NCBI GenBank assembly: GCA_946480085.1
Contig: CAMLHZ010000004.1
Coordinates: 1 to 64,000, forward strand
Source: an uncultured Flavobacteriales bacterium
GTDB lineage: Bacteria > Bacteroidota > Bacteroidia > Flavobacteriales > Crocinitomicaceae
Length of the DNA: 64,000 nucleotides
Direction of reading: 5' to 3'
Shown here one piece after another: positions 53,901 to 61,576 of the stretch. Within the stretch, counting starts at the first letter, position 1. The number at the start of each line of letters is the position of its first letter. Below the pieces are notes generated by a model. It made no database searches, had not been told where the DNA came from, and saw nothing but the letters and a program-made list of their open reading frames with translations. A program made the position numbers and the translations under genes.

Positions 53901-54635
53901 CAAGTAGCGAAAGAACTTCCGGAGAAAACGGAAATGGTGATCTACTGTGAAATGGGAACGGAACAACGCAAGCTTTACGATACGTACAAGAAAGAATTCC
54001 AGAAAATGCTGCAGTCGAAAAGTGAAGACGAGGTGCGTAAAAACTCGGCTTTGGTACTTCAAGGAATGATGAAGCTGCGACAAATCTGTAATTCGGCGGC
54101 AAATCTTGGTGATGAAGAAGATTATGGTCACGAAAGTGCCAAAGTAGATGAACTCATCGCTCAAATCGAAGACAAGAAAAGCGAACATAAAATTCTGGTT
54201 TTCTCTCAATTTGTCACCATGCTGGATATTATTCGCAAAGAACTGGACGAGCGCGATATTCCGCATTGTTACTTGACAGGTGAAACGAAAGACAGACAAG
54301 AACAAGTAGATCAGTTTCAAAATGATGATGAAACACGCGTATTCCTTATCAGTTTAAAAGCCGGTGGAACAGGATTGAACCTGACACAAGCAGATTACGT
54401 TTTCCTTGTAGATCCGTGGTGGAATCCTGCTGTTGAAAATCAAGCCATCGACAGAGCCTACAGAATTGGTCAGGAAAAACATGTAATTGCCGTTCGTTTG
54501 ATTACACCAAATTCCATTGAAGAAAAGATCATGGAATTGCAATCGAGAAAACGCGAATTGGCTGATGAACTCATTCACACCGATAACGCCGTACTGAAAC
54601 AGTTGACGAAAGAGAATTTGATGGAATTGGTTTAA
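50940..54635 (+). CDS. SNF2-family helicase with two SWIM zinc fingers
   Basis: A 1231-residue SWI2/SNF2 ATPase. Two SWIM-type fingers with identical spacing occur at C68-x-C70-x7-C78-x-H80 and C188-x-C190-x7-C198-x-H200. A large middle region of unknown fold follows (about 210-760). The helicase core then has LRDYQKEGLNWL, Walker A ADDMGLGKTVQ (about residue 800), the DESQ box in VLDESQAIKNP (about 893), LTGTPIENNTFDLFAQLSFAMPGLLG, and the C-terminal lobe with FSQFVTMLDII, LISLKAGGTGLNLTQADYVFLVDPWWNPAVENQAIDRAYRIGQ. It would translocate on DNA and remodel protein-DNA complexes. The stop overlaps the convergent radical SAM gene by 4 bases. Confidence 0.93.
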   Translation: MFQKLRFTPFAQFIQSDAEFSSVKRSYETTIMDLKVQPEGSLTAVAWGTNYYKVTVLFNTTKVITTRCECPYDGKGVCKHVIRTIYEADEKVADYFDKRIPKQPKQEVELVEENGGLRLPGLLWNDLNDDLIDDLKLFKPTNRWFSAYNYQWGDGHYLLKNINAVYHYEGEQVQLEIKENENGMFFSCSCKSGKHSFCSHLSKALENRNSTIFSYTFDENERRNQLKQACASFGFELEKVDAESLFEFKNNHGHLRVVSKANLVRVNPRQLEDDQQAILQLAPLPWEADESETTEILIADYNRYQGTLVLRLMRAKIAKNGSLKSPIEAVETNRLMELATNAQEFQFFQSLTQAHQFHHLNVNSPEFDKAHEVYRTLLKNPKKYPLYLFEDDGGKVTPGKLKELTIKSTAVYPRIEVTEKGEFFEVNCKFEFDNRNLSSSSFKLIENQFVRYDKQFYFFDSKMSIRLHHYFSNNNHRLFIHQDQFMTYKEKFLDPLENQVPVHYSFIKKYEKPRRQDQLKKVNQLDEVEKHLYLSESDNYILLTPAIRYGEAEIPLLSRRTLYETLPDGSREERPRNQWLERGFAKLMQDLHPEFDPNSGREFFFLHRNEFLESGWFLNAFEKLRSENIQIYGFAQLSKNRYNPNKAVVNTTLKSGIDWFDVHTKVKFGEQEARLEDLQKAILKRNSFVELGDGTHGVLPEDWVNQFGQFFRSAEIEGDFLRVSKSHFQLIDDIFRDEAIDLQVRKELHELTDKLANFQSISQTKVPKKLKATLRDYQKEGLNWLNFLDEFGFGGCLADDMGLGKTVQIIAYMLTQHEKGRKEPNLIVMPTSLIFNWKNELKKFAPHLKVYELAGNKRNTSELKFNNYDVILTTYGTLLSDVEILRKFRFNLVVLDESQAIKNPNSKRYKAARLLQGRQNLVLTGTPIENNTFDLFAQLSFAMPGLLGTARAFQELYSTPIDKFDDTKRAKELQRKVHPFILRRTKKQVAKELPEKTEMVIYCEMGTEQRKLYDTYKKEFQKMLQSKSEDEVRKNSALVLQGMMKLRQICNSAANLGDEEDYGHESAKVDELIAQIEDKKSEHKILVFSQFVTMLDIIRKELDERDIPHCYLTGETKDRQEQVDQFQNDDETRVFLISLKAGGTGLNLTQADYVFLVDPWWNPAVENQAIDRAYRIGQEKHVIAVRLITPNSIEEKIMELQSRKRELADELIHTDNAVLKQLTKENLMELV

Positions 54636-55696
54636 AACAAGCGCATTTGTCCACCTTTATCCGGAACACAAAATAAATCACGTCGCAGCTTAGGAAAAGC
54701 AACATCTGGTAGAAAGCGCTTTCTAGCCAGGGCTACTTGTCGCTGAATGTTAAGCGCATAATTTCCTTCGCCTTTCATTCGTGTTCCAAACCTGCTGTCG
54801 CCCAATTTTCCACCATGTATCTCTTTTAACTGATTCAACACTTTCTCCGCTCGATCAGGATAATTCTTTCGCACCCAATCTTCAAATATTCCGCCGTTAG
54901 GTCCGTTCAATCGCACAATTTGATGATGCATACTTATTGCTCCATGCTTACCAATAGCTTCGGCAATAGAGAAAATTTCATCATCATTCAATGCAGGAAT
55001 AATCGGAGCCATCATTACATTCACAGGAACTCCATGCCTGGCCAGCAGTTCAATCGTTTCCAGCTTTTTCTTACCGCTTGCAGTACGAGGCTCAAGCTTT
55101 CTTCTCAGATCTTCCTTCAAACTTGTGAGACTGATATTTACAGCGACCAATTCGAGCTTCGCCAGTTCAGATAGAATATCAATATCCCGACAAATCAATG
55201 CATTCTTGGTAATGATGCGAACTGGCTGTCGGTATTCCAGCATAATTTCAAGTAGCCTTCTCGTAATTCCATACTCCCGCTCACAAGGTTGATAGCAATC
55301 TGTATTTCCCGAAAGACCTATGGCGTCAACCTGCCATGATTTTTTGGAAAGGAATTTCTCTAACAATTCGGGTGCATTTTTCTTCACCATAATCACGCGT
55401 TCAAAGTCAGTACCGGCACTGTAACCCCAATATTCGTGCGTTGGTCGGGCATAACAATACGTACAACCGTGCTCACAACCCTGATAAGGATTTAACGAAT
55501 AAGCCATCCCAACATCTGGACTTGTGACTTTGTTGACAATGGTTTTGGGATGAACTTCAATGAATTTGGTTTTGAGTTCAGGTTCTTCGTTTGGATCAAT
55601 ATCGTCGAAATCATCACCCTTGGAATGCGCAAAAAAGCGATTATCAGGATTAATCTGCGCGCCTCTGCCGTTTTTATAAAGTGGATTTTCTGACAT
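54632..55696 (-). CDS. PA0069-type radical SAM protein
   Basis: A 354-residue protein with the family opening NPLYKNGRGAQINPDNRF. The radical SAM cluster motif is C74-x3-C78-x2-C81 in CEHGCTYCYARP, and the hallmark PTHEYWGYSAGTDFE follows it. Later segments are IGLSGNTDCYQPCEREYGITRRLLEIM, VRIITKNALICRDIDIL, VAVNISLTSL, LEPRTASGKKKLETI and MMAPIIPALND. This family is related to spore photoproduct lyase but its reaction is not established. A perfect -7 box lies 17 bases upstream. Confidence 0.93.
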   Translation of the reverse strand: MSENPLYKNGRGAQINPDNRFFAHSKGDDFDDIDPNEEPELKTKFIEVHPKTIVNKVTSPDVGMAYSLNPYQGCEHGCTYCYARPTHEYWGYSAGTDFERVIMVKKNAPELLEKFLSKKSWQVDAIGLSGNTDCYQPCEREYGITRRLLEIMLEYRQPVRIITKNALICRDIDILSELAKLELVAVNISLTSLKEDLRRKLEPRTASGKKKLETIELLARHGVPVNVMMAPIIPALNDDEIFSIAEAIGKHGAISMHHQIVRLNGPNGGIFEDWVRKNYPDRAEKVLNQLKEIHGGKLGDSRFGTRMKGEGNYALNIQRQVALARKRFLPDVAFPKLRRDLFCVPDKGGQMRLF

Positions 55697-55712
55697 AATC
55701 TTGATACGAAAT

Positions 55713-55720
55713 CAAAGATA
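55713..55720 (-). promoter_or_regulatory. -7 box (TATCTTTG) of the radical SAM gene
   Basis: A perfect TAnnTTTG match on the minus strand, 17 bases upstream of the ATG at 55696. Confidence 0.65.
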
Positions 55721-55776
55721 TGACAAATTATTAATTGTTTTATGATTAATTTTTAAACACTATTGATAGAAAATAA

Positions 55777-55818
55777 AAATCCCCACGGCCATCGAGCGTA
55801 GTCGAGATGCGGGGATTT
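55777..55818 (-). terminator. Terminator of the HTH-pentapeptide gene
   Basis: AAATCCCC (55777-55784) pairs with GGGGATTT (55811-55818), and a T-rich tail follows on the minus strand. The loop encloses ATCGAGCGTAGTCGAGAT, a shorter inverted repeat of a type dispersed in Bacteroidota. Confidence 0.8.
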
Positions 55819-55830
55819 CATGTTATTCTA

Positions 55831-56715
55831 TCAAATCATTGTAATTCCACTCAAATCAGCTTTTCCTTGTTTGAGGAATTCGTATGTCATTCTATCTGCC
55901 TTGCAATCTACAAAACGTACTTTTTTCAAGGTTCTTCCTTTAAAGAAGGTGTTGGTTAGCGTTGTATTTTGGAAGGTCACTTTGCTGAACCCACAGTTTT
56001 CAAAATAGCAATCCTCTATCTTGCCTTCAAAAACAATATTCCCAATGTAAGCCGCATTGAAGGTTGTATGGTTCAAAACAGCGTTTGTCATAACACACTT
56101 ATCAATTCCCCCCATTTTAATAACTGCTCTTGTCAAATTTGCTCCTGAGAAATCACATCCTGTAACATTACTCCCTGAAAATTCAGCCGACTTCAAATCG
56201 CAATTTTTAAATGCATTACCAGATAAATTGGAGTTCTGAATTTGACTATTGCTGAAATCAGAATCGGAAAAATCACACCCTTCCATGTTGTTACTTCTGA
56301 GTAAAAGTCCAGATAGATCGGAACCGATGAATTTGCAATTCTTCATATTAGAAGAACCAAACTTCTCCTTTAAGTTTTTTAACCCGGAAAAATCGGCATC
56401 CAGCCAATTCCCACGAGACATGTCCCAACTGAGTTTACCTTCTTCGTTTCCGACGGGCAATTCCTTTTTCTCAGCAGATTCCGAATCGCTCTTTTCACCC
56501 ACCATCGAAGGAAAATCTTCAGAAAAATAGTTCAAATCAACACCAAGAATTTTTGCTAGTCGGTTAAACATTATTAAATCAGGAATGGATTCTCCCCGCT
56601 CCCATTTTCCAACAGCCTGTGCACTTATAAAAAGCTGTTCTGAAAGTTGTGCTTGTGAGATACTCATTCTTTTGCGTGCTTCGGTAATCTTGTTACCAAT
56701 CATTTTTGTTTCCAT
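55831..56715 (-). CDS. XRE-type helix-turn-helix protein fused to pentapeptide repeats
   Basis: The ATG at 56715 (METKMIGNKIT) is preferred to a TTG three codons upstream. The product is 294 residues. Residues about 5-64 are an HTH_3 domain (ITEARKRMSISQAQLSEQLFISAQAVGKWERGESIPDL). Residues about 100-285 are a right-handed beta-helix of A(D/N)LXX-type pentapeptides (FIGSDLSGLLLRSNNMEGCDFSDSDFSNSQIQNSNLSGN), with many Cys and Asn at turn positions, ending QGKADLSGITMI. Pentapeptide helices can mimic DNA or bind proteins. Joined to an HTH they suggest an unusual transcription factor. A perfect -7 box is present. The function is unknown. Confidence 0.88.
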   Translation of the reverse strand: METKMIGNKITEARKRMSISQAQLSEQLFISAQAVGKWERGESIPDLIMFNRLAKILGVDLNYFSEDFPSMVGEKSDSESAEKKELPVGNEEGKLSWDMSRGNWLDADFSGLKNLKEKFGSSNMKNCKFIGSDLSGLLLRSNNMEGCDFSDSDFSNSQIQNSNLSGNAFKNCDLKSAEFSGSNVTGCDFSGANLTRAVIKMGGIDKCVMTNAVLNHTTFNAAYIGNIVFEGKIEDCYFENCGFSKVTFQNTTLTNTFFKGRTLKKVRFVDCKADRMTYEFLKQGKADLSGITMI

Positions 56716-56737
56716 GTCTTTCAATATTTCGATACTG

Positions 56738-56745
56738 CAAAGTTA
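56738..56745 (-). promoter_or_regulatory. -7 box (TAACTTTG) of the HTH-pentapeptide gene
   Basis: A perfect TAnnTTTG match on the minus strand, 23 bases upstream of the ATG at 56715. Confidence 0.65.
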
Positions 56746-56912
56746 TTGGTCGACTTAGCGAGTAGAAGCAAAAACACCAACACTATTGGTTGTAATTATA
56801 CTCTTTTTAGTTGTTTTTGACAACTATCAGTTGTATTTTGTGTTTCACTTGCTTTTTAGGATGTTTATCAGTCGATTTTCTTAATTTTCCCTTTCTATAC
56901 TTCTACTGACAA

Positions 56913-58262
56913 ATGATTGAACGCATTCTCAACAACGGTATTCGCACCGAAAACAGTGATTCACTGAACCGTAAGATCAGAATCAGCAATCTTATCGTTC
57001 TTCTGTCTGTTGGGATCATTTTTACATACACTCCCATCTACATTATTTACGGACAGGTTTACGGAACATTCATGAATCTGGCATTTGTTGCAGCATCGCT
57101 GATTGCGGGTTATATGATCAGTCAGCGTCAATACATTCCCGCATTCTTGTTTCATTCCATTTGCGGATATATCTACTTTGTTGGAGGAACTTTAGGTTAC
57201 GGACTTTCCACCAACCTGCATTTCTATTTATTAGTAATGTGTATGATCATAACGGTACTCTTCGATAACCGGCTCTTGATTCAGATTTTCCTTTTCTCTG
57301 CCGTGGTACTGTTCTTTGGGTTAATCTGGTGGGGGAACAATTATGATCCAATTGTTCAGATTCCAGCGAACATGAAACCTCTTGAAACAGCAACTGGAAT
57401 GGTTAATCTTTTTCTGCTCTTCGTGATAATTTCTTTATTCATCATCTTCTTTAAGAATGAAATGCTCCGTTCCCGACAACGTTTATTGGAGCAAAAGAAC
57501 GAAATTGAACAGAAGAACAAAGACATAACAGATAGCATCGAATATGCAAAACGAATTCAAACAGCTCTGCTTCCACCAAAGAAAAATCTGTACAAATTAT
57601 TTCCGGAGTCCAATCTGTTTTTTCGTCCAAAGGACATTGTGAGCGGTGATTTTTATTGGATTTACGAGAATGAAAACTATAGATTTATCGCCGTTGGAGA
57701 CTGCACAGGTCACGGAGTTCCGGGAGCATTAATGAGCGTACTTGGGTTGAACCTGTTAACAGAGATTGTAGAAAACAAACACATCTTAGAACCAGCTGAA
57801 ATCCTTGATGAATTGAGAAATGGAATTCTCTATGCTTTCGACAGAGATGGAATCAATGGAGAATACAAGGATGGAATGGACATTTCGCTTGTTCGCATTT
57901 CAAAAAGGGAATCAACTTTTACTTATTCTGCTGCAAACAATCCTGTTTATCACCTTACTGAAAAAGAACTCGTAGAATTGGCGGCTAATCGTCAGGCTGT
58001 TGGATATTCACTTGAAATGAAATCGTACACACAGCACACCATTGAATTTCAATCTGGAGATGCATTAATTCTGTTCACAGATGGTTTTGCCGACCAGTTT
58101 GGAGGTCCGAGAGGAAAGAAATTCATGTATAAACCGTTTAAGCAATTGTTGTGGGAAAATCGAAAAAGTGATTTGGAGATTTTACTGAGCAATACCTATA
58201 AAAACTGGAAGGGAGAGTTGGAACAAGTGGATGATATTTGTGTGATGAGGGTGGGGTTGTAG
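56913..58262 (+). CDS. Membrane-anchored PP2C/SpoIIE-type serine phosphatase
   Basis: A 449-residue signalling phosphatase. Residues about 25-185 form six membrane helices (ISNLIVLLSVGIIFTYTPIYII, LAFVAASLIAGYMIS, FLLFVIISLFIIFF). Residues 188-212 are a coiled-coil linker (RQRLLEQKNEIEQKNKDITD). From SIEYAKRIQTALLPP onward is the SpoIIE domain with FFRPKDIVSGDFYWIYE, AVGDCTGHGVPGALMSVLGLNLL, the metal-binding DGMDISLVRI, ALILFTDGFADQFGG and the final QVDDICVMRVGL. Such proteins dephosphorylate anti-sigma-antagonist-like partners. No STAS or HPK partner lies next to it. Confidence 0.93.
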   Translation: MIERILNNGIRTENSDSLNRKIRISNLIVLLSVGIIFTYTPIYIIYGQVYGTFMNLAFVAASLIAGYMISQRQYIPAFLFHSICGYIYFVGGTLGYGLSTNLHFYLLVMCMIITVLFDNRLLIQIFLFSAVVLFFGLIWWGNNYDPIVQIPANMKPLETATGMVNLFLLFVIISLFIIFFKNEMLRSRQRLLEQKNEIEQKNKDITDSIEYAKRIQTALLPPKKNLYKLFPESNLFFRPKDIVSGDFYWIYENENYRFIAVGDCTGHGVPGALMSVLGLNLLTEIVENKHILEPAEILDELRNGILYAFDRDGINGEYKDGMDISLVRISKRESTFTYSAANNPVYHLTEKELVELAANRQAVGYSLEMKSYTQHTIEFQSGDALILFTDGFADQFGGPRGKKFMYKPFKQLLWENRKSDLEILLSNTYKNWKGELEQVDDICVMRVGL

Positions 58263-58440
58263 GAAATTCATTCTTTTTGTGTTTCATGGTCACCCTCCTT
58301 TAATTAACTGTGCTAACGCTTGTTGTATCAAAAGCTACGCTTTTTCTTCTTGAGGGAGGAGATTTCGTTCTACTTTAAAAGAAAAAACTATTTCGCGGAG
58401 AGTGATGGATCTGTCTTCCTGCGTAAGTCAAGCAGACAGG

Positions 58441-58481
58441 GAACCCCCGACACAGTATTCGAAAATCCTTGTGTCGGGGGT
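58441..58481. repeat. tRNA-Phe-derived inverted repeat
   Basis: GAACCCCCGACACA (58441-58454) repeats, in direct orientation, the T-arm region of the tRNA-Phe locus as read on the plus strand. 58461-58481 is an exact 21-base match, in the inverse orientation, to 58540-58560 (anticodon loop to T arm). The two arms pair as an 11-bp CCCCCGACACA / TGTGTCGGGGG hairpin. Confidence 0.8.
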
Positions 58482-58485
58482 AAAT

Positions 58486-58513
58486 AAAAAAAGCTCCAGA
58501 TAAATCTGAAGCT
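58486..58513 (-). terminator. Terminator of tRNA-Phe
   Basis: On the minus strand AGCTTCAGA-TTTA-TCTGGAGCT is a 9-bp stem with one G-U pair, followed by TTTTTTT. It begins 8 bases after the tRNA 3' end. Confidence 0.85.
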
Positions 58514-58520
58514 TTAAAAG

Positions 58521-58593
58521 TGGTGATGGAGGGAATCGAACCCCCGACACAAGGATTTTCAGTCCTTTGCTCTACCAACTGAGCTACATCACC
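58521..58593 (-). tRNA. tRNA-Phe (anticodon GAA)
   Basis: A 73-base cloverleaf on the minus strand. The acceptor is GGTGATG / CATCACC with discriminator A. The D arm is GCTC-AGTTGGTA-GAGC, the anticodon stem AGGA/TCCT encloses CTGAAAA with GAA, and the T arm is GGGGG-TTCGATT-CCCTC-type with the GTTCGAT core. The 3' CCA is not encoded (the genome reads A followed by CTTTT). It has its own promoter and terminator. It charges phenylalanine codons UUU/UUC. Confidence 0.97.
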
Positions 58594-58610
58594 AGCTTCA
58601 ATTGCGAGTG

Positions 58611-58618
58611 CAAAGATA
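58611..58618 (-). promoter_or_regulatory. -7 box (TATCTTTG) of tRNA-Phe
   Basis: A perfect TAnnTTTG match 17 bases upstream of the tRNA 5' end. Confidence 0.65.
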
Positions 58619-58668
58619 GCAATAGAATCCAATCTTGCAAAAAATCTTTAAAAATTTCCAGCCTTCCT

Positions 58669-58676
58669 TATCTTTA
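58669..58676 (+). promoter_or_regulatory. -7 box (TATCTTTA) of the coaX-lptC operon
   Basis: One mismatch from TAnnTTTG, 27 bases upstream of the coaX GTG start. Confidence 0.5.
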
Positions 58677-58703
58677 CACTCTGGATGTTTTTAATCTAAC
58701 TAA

Positions 58704-59423
58704 GTGAAAAGGATAACTTTAGACGCTGGAAATACGCGCATAAAATGTGGGGTTTGGATGAATGAAAATTTACTGGAAATGTACTTTTTTCAGGGAGTTG
58801 ATGATCCTAAGTTGAAGAATTTCGCATCAGAACATCAGCAAATTCCGACAATCATCTCATCGGTTTTGTCTTACGAAAACACCCAAACCCTCAAAGGATT
58901 CTTTCCTGATTCCATGCTTTTCACACATCAAACTCCAATTCCAATCACTAACGGATACTTCCAAAAAGAAACACTTGGAATCGATCGCCTTGCAAATGCA
59001 ATTGCAGGATATCAAAAAGCAAAGAAAGCAACATTGATTATTGATTGCGGAACTTGCCTGAAGATCGATTACATTGACAGCACAGGTATTTATCTTGGTG
59101 GATCAATTAGTCCGGGATTACAAATGCGTTTTCGTTCTTTAGCAGAGTTTACTGGTCGTTTGCCACTTATTGAACCAAGAGAAATGGAGCTTTTGAATGG
59201 AAGAACAACGGAAGAATCTTGTCTTTCTGGTGTTATCAATGGAATGAAGTATGAAATATTAGGTTTTGTTGAACGTTATCAGGAAATGGACCCGGAATTA
59301 ACAATTTTTCTAACTGGTGGCGACCTCTCATTCTTTGATAGGACAATTAAAAACCCCATATTTGTCGACGAAAATTTGACCCATTACGGGTTATTACTAA
59401 CACTTCAGTACGTCAATGCGTAA
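58704..59423 (+). CDS. coaX: Type III pantothenate kinase
   Basis: A 239-residue ASKHA-fold kinase that performs the first step of coenzyme A synthesis. Motifs are LDAGNTRIKCGV (phosphate 1 loop), PITNGYFQKETLGIDRLANAIAGY (GxDR), LIIDCGTCLKIDYID (phosphate 2; DxGTA reads DCGTC here), YLGGSISPGL and IFLTGGD. The start is a GTG. The following outer-membrane protein gene overlaps its stop by 8 bases, matching the coaX-OMP-lptC arrangement known in flavobacteria. Confidence 0.95.
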   Translation: MKRITLDAGNTRIKCGVWMNENLLEMYFFQGVDDPKLKNFASEHQQIPTIISSVLSYENTQTLKGFFPDSMLFTHQTPIPITNGYFQKETLGIDRLANAIAGYQKAKKATLIIDCGTCLKIDYIDSTGIYLGGSISPGLQMRFRSLAEFTGRLPLIEPREMELLNGRTTEESCLSGVINGMKYEILGFVERYQEMDPELTIFLTGGDLSFFDRTIKNPIFVDENLTHYGLLLTLQYVNA

Positions 59424-60765
59424 AATCTTAATAATCTGTCTCTTTCTACAATCCGCATTTGGATTTGGTCAAGCAACCACCTATAGCCCTTACAGTAACT
59501 ACGGAATTGGTGAAGAAGGAAGTTTAGGCGATGCGCAATTTATGGCAATCGGAAACGTAAGAAGTTCGTACATTGATACAACTGTTGTCAACTTTTACAA
59601 CCCGAGTTCTTATTCATTTCTTGGAAAAGGAATGCCGCTTACAAGTGTAAATATTACAGGACGTATCTCAAAAATTTCGCAAAACGGTGTTTCTAACACT
59701 TATTCTCTTGCCAACCTAACGCATCTTGCAATGGCTTTTCCAATTACGAAACGTTTTGGATTTGCAGCCGGATTGAATCCGTTTAGTCGAAAAGGTTATC
59801 TGCTTTCTGAAATGAAATATGAAAACGGTGACAGTATTTTGTACGCATACCGTGGAGTTGGAACAATTCAACGCGTATTTATTGGTGGTTCACTTCAAGT
59901 CATTCGCACGCAGCGTCAGATACTTGCGGTTGGAGCAAACATTGGATACGTTTTTGGTTCAGTTAGTGACGAGCGTTACGCAAAGTACAAAAGCTTAACG
60001 TATTCAGGTTTAGATGAAACCGTTTACAGAATGAAATCCATGAGCACCGATTTTGGAGTTACCTACCGTGTAGCTTTGGATACGAATAGCAATCAGTGGT
60101 TAACAGCTGCTTTTACATGTTCACCACAACAAACATTGCATGCCGAAAAAGATTATTCACTTTACTTCTTGAAGGGTGGAATGTTTGAGCGTGACTCTAT
60201 CGTTGATACGGTAAGTTACACTCCAAATGTAAAAGGAACCATCCAATATCCAACGAAGTTGAATTTTGGTATCGGATATACGTTCAGACCAAGAAATCTG
60301 GACGGCAATTTAAAGCAGATCTACGAACTTGGTGTTTATGGTGAATTTGCCCGCACAAGTTGGTCTGATTATAAACAAGATTTTGGTGACGGACATACTT
60401 CACCAGGCTTTTACGATGCAACACGAATCAGCGTAGGATTTACTTACAGACCGAATGTTGACTTCGTTAATAAAACAGCAGGTTCTAAAGTATTTTCCAG
60501 ATTCCAGTACAAATTAGGCTTCTATACGCAAAGCTTACCAACAATAACAACTATTGCTCAAATGAATGAAACCGCAATTACCGGTGGTTTGAGTTTGCCA
60601 TTGTTGGTGTTGAGAAATTCAAGTTTCAACTTTGGATTTGCAGCAGGATTCAGAGGTAATGGAACTACTACAGCTGTAGATGAAAAATTCCTGAATCTGA
60701 GTTTAGGAATTGTTATTTCGCCTTCTAAATACGACGCTTGGTTCAGAAGAAACAAGATTGACTAA
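59416..60765 (+). CDS. Outer-membrane beta-barrel protein of unknown function
   Basis: A 449-residue protein with signal peptide MRKILIICLFLQSAFGFGQA. The mature start TTYSPYSNYGIGEEGSLGDAQFMAIGNVRSSYIDTTVVNFYNPSSYSFL has the S-x-Y-S-x-(F/Y)-G-x-G and N-P-A/S-S features of FadL-like Bacteroidota barrels. It is followed by alternating strands (FGFAAGLNPFSRKGYLL, LAVGANIGYVFGSV, LNFGIGYTFRPRNL, RISVGFTYRPNVDF). Being translationally coupled to coaX and just upstream of lptC, it may contribute to envelope biogenesis (inference). The precise role is unknown. Confidence 0.8.
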   Translation: MRKILIICLFLQSAFGFGQATTYSPYSNYGIGEEGSLGDAQFMAIGNVRSSYIDTTVVNFYNPSSYSFLGKGMPLTSVNITGRISKISQNGVSNTYSLANLTHLAMAFPITKRFGFAAGLNPFSRKGYLLSEMKYENGDSILYAYRGVGTIQRVFIGGSLQVIRTQRQILAVGANIGYVFGSVSDERYAKYKSLTYSGLDETVYRMKSMSTDFGVTYRVALDTNSNQWLTAAFTCSPQQTLHAEKDYSLYFLKGGMFERDSIVDTVSYTPNVKGTIQYPTKLNFGIGYTFRPRNLDGNLKQIYELGVYGEFARTSWSDYKQDFGDGHTSPGFYDATRISVGFTYRPNVDFVNKTAGSKVFSRFQYKLGFYTQSLPTITTIAQMNETAITGGLSLPLLVLRNSSFNFGFAAGFRGNGTTTAVDEKFLNLSLGIVISPSKYDAWFRRNKID

Positions 60766-60768
60766 TCC

Positions 60769-61320
60769 ATGAAATACGCCAAGCATATAGCTGTAATTTG
60801 TCTTGGTCTGAGTTGTTTTCTCTCGGCTTGTGTAAACGATATGGAGAAAATAAAGGAAGTAACGTTTGACGCCAATGATCCTGACGAAAAAACGAGAAAC
60901 CTTAAAATGGTTTATTCCGATTCAGGAATGGCAAAGCTAAAACTCTACGCGCCAATTGCTGAAACGTTTACAAAGAAAGACGGCAAAGTAGTTCAGTTCA
61001 ATGAGGGAGTGATGCTCGAGTTCTATAAATCGAACGGAAGATTGGGCAGCACACTTACTGCGCAGTACGGAGAAATAAACGAAACAACTGGAACCATGAT
61101 GGTTAGAGACTCGGTAAGAATGTTCAATACCGATAAAAAGCAAACCATGGAAACGGAAGTTTTATACTGGAATAAAAAAGACTCTACTATCTTTACAGAT
61201 CAATTGGTGACCATAAAAACACCAAAAATGTTGTTGTTTGGTAAAGGTTTAAAAACAAAACAGGATTTTTCAGCCTATGAGTTTTTGGAGCCTCAGGGTA
61301 GAATTAAAATAGAAAAGTAA
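60769..61320 (+). CDS. lptC: LPS export periplasmic protein LptC
   Basis: A 183-residue lipoprotein form of LptC (MKYAKHIAVICLGLSCFLSACVND, lipobox LSAC), as is common in Bacteroidota. The LptC-type domain reads MVYSDSGMAKLKLYAPIAETF, VVQFNEGVMLEFYKSNGRLGSTLTAQYGEINETTGTMMVRDSVRMFNTDKKQTMETEVLYWNKKDSTIFTDQLVTIKTPKMLLFGKGL. These are successive strands of the beta-jellyroll that carries LPS from the inner-membrane LptBFG to LptA. It starts 3 bases after the preceding stop. Confidence 0.9.
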   Translation: MKYAKHIAVICLGLSCFLSACVNDMEKIKEVTFDANDPDEKTRNLKMVYSDSGMAKLKLYAPIAETFTKKDGKVVQFNEGVMLEFYKSNGRLGSTLTAQYGEINETTGTMMVRDSVRMFNTDKKQTMETEVLYWNKKDSTIFTDQLVTIKTPKMLLFGKGLKTKQDFSAYEFLEPQGRIKIEK

Positions 61321-61321
61321 G

Positions 61322-61546
61322 ATGAATAAGTATGTAATGTTTATGGAGAAGTTTTGGTTAGTATTAACAATACTGATCATTCTTGTTGTAACTTTTATGG
61401 GAATCAAAGAAGGGTTTGACACTTGGTTGATGAATTACTTGTTCGCTTTTATTTCCGGTGCAACTTACTTTTTACGCAGATTTATGCGTAAGCGTATTGA
61501 GAAAAATCAGGCCTTGCAGCAGCATCCGCCGAGCAATAACGCTTAA
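61322..61546 (+). CDS. Small two-span membrane protein downstream of lptC
   Basis: A 74-residue protein that starts 1 base after the lptC stop. Two hydrophobic helices (FWLVLTILIILVVTFMGIKEGFD and WLMNYLFAFISGATYFLRRFM) are followed by a basic, Gln/Pro-rich tail (KRIEKNQALQQHPPSNNA). A small protein of this kind sits here in many flavobacteria. The function is unknown. The gene is probably the last or middle member of the coaX-lptC transcript. Confidence 0.75.
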   Translation: MNKYVMFMEKFWLVLTILIILVVTFMGIKEGFDTWLMNYLFAFISGATYFLRRFMRKRIEKNQALQQHPPSNNA

Positions 61547-61576
61547 GACTCGAAATCACCCCGTTTCAAAGTCAAC

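Noticed and set aside
58441..58481. Second, pseudogenised tRNA-Phe
   Set aside because: Only the anticodon-to-T-arm segment is present, folded onto its own inverse. Acceptor and D arms are missing, so it is recorded as a repeat.
58375..58632. Open frame spanning tRNA-Phe
   Set aside because: It is translated tRNA and terminator sequence. The cloverleaf, promoter and terminator account for the region.
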